Of a stretch of 64,000 nucleotides of DNA, positions 48,388-54,579 are shown piece after piece (the stretch's first letter is position 1; each line of letters opens with the position of its first letter). The notes beneath the pieces were generated by a model. That model did not search any database and was not told where the DNA came from. It was given only the letters and a program-made list of their open reading frames with translations. This DNA is from Betaproteobacteria bacterium (GTDB lineage: Bacteria; Pseudomonadota; Gammaproteobacteria; Burkholderiales; Thiobacillaceae): NCBI GenBank assembly GCA_016219425.1, contig JACRNB010000010.1, positions 1 through 64,000 of the forward strand. Direction: 5' to 3'. Made by a program: the position numbers and the translations under genes.

Positions 48388-49596
48388 TTAAGCTGCGAGT
48401 TTGAGGAGGAATTCGCGGTTGTTTACCGCGTGGTTGACCCGGGCTGGCAGCGTGCAGACCCGTGTATCGGTGCGAATGGGGCGAAAGTCCTTCGGCAGTG
48501 CGCCGTCATTGGCGACGACGATTACGTCGGTGTTGTGCCAGCTGATGCCGGCATCCATGAGGGCTTTGCGCTTGCGGTAAAAACTGCGTGGCTTCATGCG
48601 ACGCTTTAAGTCTTCTTCGCCATTCGTTGCCAGTTGAAGCCAGAAGCCGTAGTAAATATCTCCAAGCTTTTCGCCATATTCAGCGTTCAATCGACGCGAT
48701 ACCTGTTTGTTGTTTCGAACGGTTTCCATGTCTGATTTTCCTTCCTTCAATAGCCGCATGATTTCTTTGTCATGGACCCCTTTAAGGTAGTCATCAGTGA
48801 CATCTTTCACTTGCGGGCGAGTACCGAAATCGTAATCAAATTTCTCAGAGTTGATACCCACCTCAACACGAAGTCGGTTGTTTGCCAGCCGCTGTAGCGC
48901 CGATAAACGACGCTTGGCCCAACGGCTTTGTTTGGCATCTTCTTCATGTGGGTGGGTATGCTTGCGAAGTGCGAGAAAGTAGTTTTTCAGGCGCTTTGAA
49001 TCGTGTTCATAAAATTCCGGGCCTTTGTGATACATCTTGATTGTGGTTGTCGTGCCGGGAATGTGAATGCTATGGCTGCCGTGTTTGCTACATTGCTTAT
49101 TACGGCGCGGAAATTGAATCGTGTAAATGCCTTCAAAGAATTCTTGAATTGCCGCGAAGGGGAGGCGGTAGACCTCAGCCCAGTCCACACGCTGAACAGT
49201 CCAGTACAGGGTGAAAGGCCATGTCCATTCTGATTCGTCGATGTGCAGGAGAGTGCGAACCAGTTCAGCGACATCCATGCAGGTGGCACGGAAATCTGTC
49301 GGCCCACCGTAGATGTTGTGGCCGAGCTGCACTTTATGGACGCTACACTCCAAGATGAGGTACGGCTCACAGTTCTGGAGGACGGGGCGACCGTTTTGCA
49401 TGACGTAGTCCTCACGGCGCACCTTGATCATGATTCGGCTGTCCCAGCTTCCACGTAGATCGCCCGTGGTGATCTCGTAAAGCTTCTCGCCGCTGCCCAG
49501 GTCGATAGCCTGACGGAGGATGCACTGGCTTTCGATGTACTGCGCCAGGCTTTCATCGATGGCTGGGGACTTGAGGCGGATGGTGTCAATCGCCAT
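48388..49596 (-). CDS. Phage replication initiation protein (pII-like)
   Basis: A 402-residue protein starting MAIDTIRLKSPAIDESLAQY. It has LYWTVQRVDWAEVYRL, the HSIHIPGTTTTIKMYHKGPE segment and the Tyr-bearing EFYEHDSKRLKNY stretch, as in Rep proteins of RSM/Pf-like inoviruses (phage/plasmid replication protein, gene II/X family). It nicks the plus-strand origin for rolling-circle replication. A start at 49662 is also open, but 49596 fits the family and leaves the paired hairpins at 49604-49663 in the leader. Confidence 0.88.
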   Translation of the reverse strand: MAIDTIRLKSPAIDESLAQYIESQCILRQAIDLGSGEKLYEITTGDLRGSWDSRIMIKVRREDYVMQNGRPVLQNCEPYLILECSVHKVQLGHNIYGGPTDFRATCMDVAELVRTLLHIDESEWTWPFTLYWTVQRVDWAEVYRLPFAAIQEFFEGIYTIQFPRRNKQCSKHGSHSIHIPGTTTTIKMYHKGPEFYEHDSKRLKNYFLALRKHTHPHEEDAKQSRWAKRRLSALQRLANNRLRVEVGINSEKFDYDFGTRPQVKDVTDDYLKGVHDKEIMRLLKEGKSDMETVRNNKQVSRRLNAEYGEKLGDIYYGFWLQLATNGEEDLKRRMKPRSFYRKRKALMDAGISWHNTDVIVVANDGALPKDFRPIRTDTRVCTLPARVNHAVNNREFLLKLAA

Positions 49597-49888
49597 GGTC
49601 GGTTGTCTCATCCATGAGACTTTCACGCGGAATAGGGGTTGTGCCACCCATGGCACATTCACGCGGTGCTACTACGCCCGCGACAAAAAAAAGAGGGGGT
49701 TGAGAGGGGAGGCTTTCGGGCTCAAAAAGTTCGAGCTGGATCCGGCGATAGGTACGGATGTTTTTGAAACAGGTAGGGCGCGATGCCGGCGCAGGATTCG
49801 ATTCGGGTACGTCCTGCAATGGCTTGAACAACCCACGGAGCTGGGGCATCAGGTAGAAATTGAAGGGGGCGTAGGGGTGGGCGTACAT
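49586..49888 (-). CDS. Hypothetical phage protein overlapping the rep start
   Basis: A 100-residue frame from ATG 49888 (MYAHPYAPFNFYLMPQLRGL) to a stop 11 bp inside rep. It begins in a TGATG overlap with the upstream hypothetical gene, as in coupled phage genes. It has no membrane segment, is Pro-rich and matches no family I recognise. The two hairpins before rep lie in its last 26 codons. It might only be a leader that controls rep translation. Confidence 0.45.
   Translation of the reverse strand: MYAHPYAPFNFYLMPQLRGLFKPLQDVPESNPAPASRPTCFKNIRTYRRIQLELFEPESLPSQPPLFFVAGVVAPRECAMGGTTPIPRESLMDETTDHGD
49604..49663 (-). promoter_or_regulatory. Twin hairpins before rep
   Basis: On the minus strand two units occur: CCGCGTGAATGTGCCATGGG (stem GTGCC/GGCAC) and CCGCGTGAAAGTCTCATGGA (stem GTCTC/GAGAC), each ending ACAACC. 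Each is a CCGCGTGAA box followed by a hairpin centred on CATGG. Repeated hairpins at a rep leader suggest a translational operator or a replication-protein binding site. Confidence 0.6.
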
Positions 49889-50181
49889 CAGAACGGAGTC
49901 TCCTGGAGGCCTGAGCCCGGAACGAAGTACAGGCGAGGGAATGACGGAGAGCGGAGCTTTTGCTCCAAAAGAACCTCTTTCTCCCGGAGTTCGCGGTCGC
50001 ATTGATCTAGCCACGCGGCAAATACGCCGTAACTTTCAAATGGAGATCGAACCTCTGGGGCCAGGGTGCAAAAAGATGGCGAACAAGACTCAGCCGAGAA
50101 AGGAATTCCACCAAATACAGGTAATGGACCATGTTTGATGATCCAGTCATCCAGTTCGGTGTCGGTTAAACGAGTTCGCAT
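49888..50181 (-). CDS. Hypothetical phage protein
   Basis: A 97-residue frame from ATG 50181 (MRTRLTDTELDDWIIKHGPL). A frame open to 50241 is possible but less likely. Composition (charged helix EKEVLLEQKL at about 75) looks protein-like rather than random. It lies downstream of the repressor/excisionase-like gene and upstream of rep on the same strand. Function unknown. Confidence 0.5.
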   Translation of the reverse strand: MRTRLTDTELDDWIIKHGPLPVFGGIPFSAESCSPSFCTLAPEVRSPFESYGVFAAWLDQCDRELREKEVLLEQKLRSPSFPRLYFVPGSGLQETPF

Positions 50182-50321
50182 ACGAGCAAATATCCAAAAA
50201 GGAAACTTTCCGGCTTGCGCAATAGAACGTAAGAGAAACACTCTTCGAGACCGAGGGAAGCGTAAAAAAATGCCGGCTTGGTTTTATCAACACCTAATAA
50301 ACGAACACTCCAAACATGTTG

Positions 50322-50357
50322 TTTTATTTGTTCGTTTGTTCGTTTGTTTGTTTGTTG
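50322..50357 (+). repeat. TTTG/TTCG tetranucleotide tract
   Basis: A run of about nine TTTG-like units with ATTTG and TTCG variants lies immediately beyond the excisionase-like gene. It resembles the tract at 44204-44223. Confidence 0.8.
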
Positions 50358-50359
50358 CG

Positions 50360-50581
50360 TCATAGCCGGAATTCCTTGTCCAGGGCCAGCTTGTTCAGCA
50401 GGGCGATGTTGACCAGGCTGTAACGGCCTATGGGGAAGGTGGGGAGGTAGCCCTTGTCGATCCAGGCGTTGACGACACCGACCGTCACCCCCACCAAGGA
50501 GGCGAACTTCTCGCGCTCCATGACAGGCACCGATGCCTGTTGAAGGGCTGTCAGGTTGGGGGTAAGGTGTTCGTCATCCAT
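50360..50581 (-). CDS. Small HTH regulator, Cox/AlpA-like
   Basis: A 73-residue protein from ATG 50581. The helix-turn-helix EKFASLVGVTVGVVNAWIDK is followed by GYLPTFPIGRYSLVNIALLN, the wing-like end seen in phage Cox/excisionase and AlpA-type proteins. Such proteins favour lytic or excision functions. It is divergent from the repressor-like gene at 50637; the 55-bp AT-rich gap between them holds the expected switch promoters. A longer frame to 50644 is not conserved. Confidence 0.82.
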   Translation of the reverse strand: MDDEHLTPNLTALQQASVPVMEREKFASLVGVTVGVVNAWIDKGYLPTFPIGRYSLVNIALLNKLALDKEFRL

Positions 50582-50636
50582 CTTTATCCCTCTTTGTCCT
50601 TCTATATCAACGTAATGAAGTAAATCATACACAATC

Positions 50637-50942
50637 GTGAGCAAGAGTCAAGGGCCAGACGTGGCCGAACGTATACGTACCCTGATGGAAATATTTCCTC
50701 CTCACAGGAAGCACAAGGCCATGGAAGAGGCAACAGGAGTCAGTGCTACCACCTGGAGCAACATTGATCATGGAAAACAGAAAGCCAACATGGAGCACCT
50801 AGAAGCACTAGGTAAAGCTTTTCCGCAATACGCATTCTGGTTGCTAACAGGTGACACAGATGAAGTTAGAAAACAGGTACACACCTCACCATTACTTGAA
50901 CGTATCCAGCGGGACTTGGAGAAAGTCGGGAGGGCCGGCTAA
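50637..50942 (+). CDS. XRE-like phage repressor candidate
   Basis: A 101-residue protein with GTG start. The N-terminus holds a helix-turn-helix (AERIRTLMEIFPPHRKHKAM, EATGVSATTWSNIDHGKQKA). AFWLLTGDTDEVRK is similar to many prophage XRE proteins. It is divergent from the Cox-like gene and probably keeps the phage silent. The following 58-bp repeat starts 2 bp after its stop. Confidence 0.8.
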   Translation: MSKSQGPDVAERIRTLMEIFPPHRKHKAMEEATGVSATTWSNIDHGKQKANMEHLEALGKAFPQYAFWLLTGDTDEVRKQVHTSPLLERIQRDLEKVGRAG

Positions 50943-50944
50943 TC

Positions 50945-51002
50945 GCCGGAGAGGTGCTCAGACGCTGGGTACTCAGAGAACACAAAAAGGAGTGAGCACA
51001 TG
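50945..51002 (+). repeat. 58-bp leader repeat, copy 1
   Basis: GCCGGAGAGGTGCTCAGACG, then CTGGGTACTCAG, then an AAAAAGGAGTGAGCAC ribosome-site region and ATG. The unit is nearly identical to 51159-51216. Each copy ends on the start codon of a cargo gene, so it carries the ribosome-binding site and perhaps the promoter or an operator. Confidence 0.92.
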
Positions 51003-51155
51003 AAATTCTGGAATTTTGTTCTTGCAATATTTGTCGCAAATGTACTGAGCTTCTTCTTTGTATTTATCGTGATGAATGGATATTGGAATTACAAAGTAGA
51101 AAAAGCGGTAAAAGAATTTAATAAGCAAATGATGATGATCCCGAAAAATTATTAA
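51000..51155 (+). CDS. 51-aa AT-rich membrane protein
   Basis: Too short for usual gene calling. ATG 51000 gives one membrane helix (FVLAIFVANVLSFFFVFIVM) after MKFWN, then a charged tail (YKVEKAVKEFNKQ) ending PKNY. The base composition is much richer in A and T than the core phage and host genes. It starts inside leader copy 1 with AGGAG about 6 bp before. Function unknown; it may be a phage cargo (moron) gene. Confidence 0.72.
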   Translation: MKFWNFVLAIFVANVLSFFFVFIVMNGYWNYKVEKAVKEFNKQMMMIPKNY

Positions 51156-51158
51156 TTG

Positions 51159-51216
51159 GCCGGAGAGGTGCTCAGACGCTGGGTACTCAGAAATCACATA
51201 AAGGGGTGAGCACATG
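51159..51216 (+). repeat. 58-bp leader repeat, copy 2
   Basis: Identical to copy 1 at about 53 of 58 positions. The GTGCTCAGACGCTGGGTACT part is exact; differences lie in the stretch before the ribosome site. It ends on the ATG of the DUF2726-like gene. Confidence 0.92.
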
Positions 51217-51738
51217 TACAGCGTTAGCCATGCAGGAATAATTCTGGACGCATTTTTACCAATACTTCCAATTATTATTATTGCACTCCTGGTAAAAGAA
51301 TTTGCGCCAACCATAATAAACAATCTAAGGAACAATAGTAAATCGAATAGAAGATATGGGGACTACGAAAGCAAGAACGGTTTTATGACGCGATCAGAAA
51401 GGATGTTTTACTATCTACTTAGAGTGACTTTCCCTGAATATCAAATATTTGCACAAGTAAGACTGGCTGACATTGTTGAAGTAAAAAAGGGTGTTAATAA
51501 TTGGCAGGCTGCATTCAATAAAATACAAAGCAAAAGCATTGATTTTATTTTGTGCGATAGAGATTATCAAATAATTTGCGCAATAGAGCTAGATGATCCA
51601 TCGCATAATATTACAAAGCGCAAGCAAACTGATAAGGTAAAAGATTTGGCGCTAGAAGATGCGGGAATAATGTTACACAGAATAAGGAACTTGCGAATAA
51701 GGCGCGAGGAACTAATAAGAACAATAAAAGGCAAGTGA
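51214..51738 (+). CDS. DUF2726 membrane protein
   Basis: A 174-residue protein. An N-terminal membrane helix (LDAFLPILPIIIIALLVKEF) is followed by a DUF2726 domain from about residue 62 (SERMFYYLLRVTFPEYQIFA, then SIDFILCDRDYQIICAIELDD, then LALEDAGIMLHRIR). The E-x-FL...D-x-D...E pattern resembles restriction-endonuclease-like folds, where D and E-x-E/D bind metal. It is AT-rich. It may be an anti-phage, superinfection-exclusion or nuclease cargo gene; that is inference. Confidence 0.82.
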   Translation: MYSVSHAGIILDAFLPILPIIIIALLVKEFAPTIINNLRNNSKSNRRYGDYESKNGFMTRSERMFYYLLRVTFPEYQIFAQVRLADIVEVKKGVNNWQAAFNKIQSKSIDFILCDRDYQIICAIELDDPSHNITKRKQTDKVKDLALEDAGIMLHRIRNLRIRREELIRTIKGK

Positions 51739-51751
51739 TCAGAACAATCAG

Positions 51752-52753
51752 ATGACCATCAAGAAAGCTGATTCCGGCTGGCTGGTAGATATCCAGCCTG
51801 GTGGGCGCGGCGGTAAGCGGTTCCGAAAGTCGTTCCCTACCAAGGCCGAGGCGCTGGCCTGGGAAACCTGGCTGCGGGAGAAGGTGCGAGTCTCGCCTGA
51901 GTGGGCTCCCGCTCAGAAAGATCGGCGACGAGTGTCCGACCTGGTGGATTCCTGGTTCTCTCTGCATGGGGTGAATCTGCGCAATGGGGCCGGCGCCAGG
52001 GCCAAGATGCTGGCGGCCTTGGCGGTGATGGGCAACCCCCTGGTGGTGGACTTCGGGGCCGATCTGTTTTCTTCGTATCGTGCAGCTCGCATTACTGCCG
52101 GGGTGTCTCAGAACACCGTGAACCGGGAACAGGCTTACCTGCGGGCGGTGTTCAATGAGCTGCGGCGCTTGGGGCAGTGGTCCGGGGAGAACCCTCTTGC
52201 TCGGGTGCGACCGTTCCGGATCGTGGAGCGGGAGCTTTCGTTTCTGTCCCTGGAGCAGATTTCTGTGTTGCTTGGGGTGTTGTCTGGGGATGCGTTACTG
52301 GTAACGCGGCTTTGTCTGGCCACCGGCGCCAGGTGGAGTGAGGCGGAGACTCTGCGCCCTTCTCAGTTGCGCGGGGGGATGGTGCACTTCTCTGAGACCA
52401 AGAGCGGTAAGAATCGGTCTGTGCCCGTCTCTGAGGCCCTGGAAGCGGAGATTCTGGAACACCTGAGGGGTAGGTATGGGGACATGGCTTCCATGGCTAA
52501 TCGCTTCTTCTTTGCTTGCATGGGGCAGTTTCGGTGGGCGGTGGGGCGGTCTGGCCTGGTGCTGCCAAAGGGGCAGCTTACCCATGTGCTACGGCATTCC
52601 TTCGCTTCGCATTTCATGATGAACGGGGGAAATATCCTGACCCTGCAAAGGATCCTGGGGCATTCGTCTCTTGCCATGACCATGCGCTATGCGCATCTGG
52701 CACCAGACCATCTACTTGAGGCGCGGGCGCTTAATCCGCTGACGCGGCTATAG
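51752..52753 (+). CDS. int: Phage integrase (tyrosine recombinase)
   Basis: A 333-residue site-specific recombinase. Catalytic residues: Arg in TGARWSEAETL, then HVLRHSFASHFMMNGG (H-x-x-R), HSSLAMTMRYAHL (His and Tyr). N-terminal SAM-like core-binding domain around 80-160. It carries the element into the tRNA-Leu gene, whose 3' end is about 360 bp downstream. Use of its own integrase, rather than host XerCD, is typical of RSM-like inoviruses. Confidence 0.93.
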   Translation: MTIKKADSGWLVDIQPGGRGGKRFRKSFPTKAEALAWETWLREKVRVSPEWAPAQKDRRRVSDLVDSWFSLHGVNLRNGAGARAKMLAALAVMGNPLVVDFGADLFSSYRAARITAGVSQNTVNREQAYLRAVFNELRRLGQWSGENPLARVRPFRIVERELSFLSLEQISVLLGVLSGDALLVTRLCLATGARWSEAETLRPSQLRGGMVHFSETKSGKNRSVPVSEALEAEILEHLRGRYGDMASMANRFFFACMGQFRWAVGRSGLVLPKGQLTHVLRHSFASHFMMNGGNILTLQRILGHSSLAMTMRYAHLAPDHLLEARALNPLTRL

Positions 52754-52987
52754 GAGCTTGACCAGGGCGGCAATAACGGCGGTCTGGCCTAGCGCTAAAC
52801 CTATGCCCCATTTGATCAGGCGGTTCTCCATCTGTAACAGTTCCGCCGAGAGAAAACCCCTGGTAACCAGCTCTTCTCCTGCCGCGTCACGGAAGGCTTC
52901 TGCAATAGCCTCCGCTTGTGGCGGCGGTAGGCCCGCCGCTTCAAGATGTTTCACAAACTTCAGGGTGTCAAAGGTGATTGAGCTCAT
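52748..52987 (-). CDS. Small DUF1640-like membrane protein
   Basis: A 79-residue protein: SITFDTLKFVKHLEAAGLPPPQ is the typical DUF1640/CCDC90-like start, then AEAIAEAFRDAAGEE. The coiled-coil middle of normal members is shortened. A C-terminal helix (WGIGLALGQTAVIAALVKLL) inserts in the membrane. It is convergent with the integrase (6-bp overlap) and sits just inside attR. The role in the phage is unclear. Confidence 0.75.
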   Translation of the reverse strand: MSSITFDTLKFVKHLEAAGLPPPQAEAIAEAFRDAAGEELVTRGFLSAELLQMENRLIKWGIGLALGQTAVIAALVKLL

Positions 52988-53113
52988 GGGGCAAGTCTAG
53001 CACTTGCTTCCGTTCGGTTTGCCAAACAGTTCGCCGTTGACGTTCCGTTGACATCGCTGGCCTCAAGAGCAAATCATAAATCCGTGAATCGCCCTGAAAC
53101 CCGCTTCAATACT

Positions 53114-53198
53114 TGGTGCCCGGAACCGGAATCGAACCGGTACGGCTTGCGCCGAGGGATTTTAAGTCCCTTGTGTCTACCAATTTCACCATCCGGGC
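53114..53198 (-). tRNA. tRNA-Leu (anticodon UAA), intact; contains attR
   Basis: Read on the minus strand it starts GCCCGGATGGTGAAATTGGT and ends GGTTCGATTCCGGTTCCGGG plus C-A-CCA. The acceptor stem GCCCGGA/TCCGGGC pairs perfectly, the variable arm is long, and the anticodon TAA lies in GGGACTTAAAATCCC. The prophage attachment site is its 3' half (53114-53168), so integration kept the gene complete. Confidence 0.97.
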
Positions 53199-53204
53199 GT
53201 GGGC

Positions 53205-53843
53205 TTACTTTTTCTTGCCGCCAGCCTTGCGTTCCATGGCGATGAGTTCATCCAGGGCCTTGAACAACTGCGGATGGCCGCCGGTCATGTAGGCCGAGGT
53301 GACGTACTTGCCGTTGACCGCAAAGGCGGGAACGCCGCTCAGCTTGTAGTCACGAGACATCTGTGCGGCGCGCATGGTCTGGCCGTTTACGCTGAAGGAG
53401 TGGTAGGCCTCGGCCAGCTTTTTGCGGTCCACGCCCTGGGTTACGGCCCAGTCAAAGAACGCCTCGGGCGGGTTCAGGTCCATGCCCTTGACGTGGATGG
53501 CCTCGAATACGTCGACGTGCAACTTTTCCAGTTGGCCGATCGCCTCCAGGGCGTAATAGGCCCGCGCCAGGGAGGACCAGGATTCGTTCAGGATGCCGGG
53601 CACGCGCTTGAACACCACATCCTTGCCCAGCTTGCGCCGCCACTCATTCAGGTCGGGCTCCAGGTTGAAGCAGTGCGGGCACTTGTACCAAAAGAATTCG
53701 GTGATCTCGATCTGACCGTGCTTGACCGATTTCGGCTGAGGGGTAGCGAGGATCTGGTAATCGACGCCGGGTTGAAGTGCGGCGACCGGGGCGGCGGCGA
53801 AGGCCAGGGGCAGGGCGAGTACCAAGGCAAAAAGGGTGCGCAT
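53205..53843 (-). CDS. dsbA: Thiol:disulfide interchange protein DsbA
   Basis: A 212-residue periplasmic oxidase that introduces disulfides. The signal peptide is MRTLFALVLALPLAFAAAPV. The active site is KCPHCFNLEP and the cis-proline lies in LSGVPAFAVNG. It is the last gene of an argS - SPOR - dsbA run. Its stop is only 6 bp from the tRNA gene. Confidence 0.94.
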   Translation of the reverse strand: MRTLFALVLALPLAFAAAPVAALQPGVDYQILATPQPKSVKHGQIEITEFFWYKCPHCFNLEPDLNEWRRKLGKDVVFKRVPGILNESWSSLARAYYALEAIGQLEKLHVDVFEAIHVKGMDLNPPEAFFDWAVTQGVDRKKLAEAYHSFSVNGQTMRAAQMSRDYKLSGVPAFAVNGKYVTSAYMTGGHPQLFKALDELIAMERKAGGKKK

Positions 53844-53874
53844 GTGAGGGCTCCGAGATACAGAAAAGGGTGGA

Positions 53875-54573
53875 TCAGGGGATTTTGACCGGCTCTTTGA
53901 GTAGGCGAGCCTCGAAATTGTTCTGGCTGAGGATGTCCAGATGCCCCATGGCATCCTCGTCGCGCTTGTAGGGGCCGACACGGACGCGGTGCAGGGTGTG
54001 GCCGCCGGCGTCGATGGTCTGGGTGAGTACGGGCAGCCCCAGCAGGGCGATCTTGGCCTTGAGGCGATCCGCGTCATCCGGGCTTTTGAGGGCGGCAATC
54101 TGTAGCCACCAGATCTCCTGCACCTTGACGGGGGTGATGGGCTTGACCGGTTTATTGCCGGGCAGGATGCCGTAGAAGGTGTAGTCCACGCCGGGCCGCG
54201 TGGGGGCGGGGGCTACCGCTGGGGTGGGTTTGGCCGCGGCGGGGGGCGGCGGCGGAACCGGCTTCGCCTCGGACTTGCTGGTCTCCACGATGGGGGCAGG
54301 GGGCGGTTCCGGCTGTTTGCGCGCCACGGGGGCGGGCTCTTCCCGCGTCTTGGGTTTGGCGGCGGGGGGTGTAGGGCGGGGCTTTTCCTGGAGTTCCGGC
54401 GCCGGCTCCGCCACCTTGTATTCGGTCTGGTTCCTGGAGTTGAAGTACCAGGCCATGCCGGCGGCGACTGAAATGCCCACCACCAGTCCGATCAGAATGC
54501 CTGTAACGAGGCCGCTACCCTTGCGGGGAGCGTTGTCATCGCGCAGACCGGGGCGGGGATCGCGACGCGCCAT
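53875..54573 (-). CDS. SPOR-domain inner-membrane protein (FtsN-like)
   Basis: A 232-residue bitopic protein. A cytoplasmic N-terminus (MARRDPRPGLRDDN) precedes one membrane helix (GILIGLVVGISVAAGMAWYF), then a Pro/Ala/Lys-rich periplasmic linker. The C-terminal SPOR domain (WWLQIAALKSPDDADRLKAK ... HRVRVGPYKRDEDAM) binds denuded peptidoglycan at the septum. It is encoded 6 bp after argS, the usual place of this FtsN-like gene in betaproteobacteria. Confidence 0.9.
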   Translation of the reverse strand: MARRDPRPGLRDDNAPRKGSGLVTGILIGLVVGISVAAGMAWYFNSRNQTEYKVAEPAPELQEKPRPTPPAAKPKTREEPAPVARKQPEPPPAPIVETSKSEAKPVPPPPPAAAKPTPAVAPAPTRPGVDYTFYGILPGNKPVKPITPVKVQEIWWLQIAALKSPDDADRLKAKIALLGLPVLTQTIDAGGHTLHRVRVGPYKRDEDAMGHLDILSQNNFEARLLKEPVKIP

Positions 54574-54579
54574 GCGGAC

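Larger units (their letters stand above)
42463..53168. mobile_element. Filamentous phage (inovirus) prophage
   Basis: The 10.65-kb element between the 55-bp repeats is a complete inovirus. On the minus strand it has Rep, an ssDNA-binding protein, a pVII/pIX-like protein, the major coat, two adsorption/minor coat proteins, a DUF2523-like coat protein and Zot. On the plus strand it has a KfrA-like protein, a small coiled-coil protein, a repressor-like protein, cargo genes and a tyrosine integrase. It is site-specifically inserted in tRNA-Leu(UAA). All core genes look intact, so it may be inducible. Confidence 0.93.
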
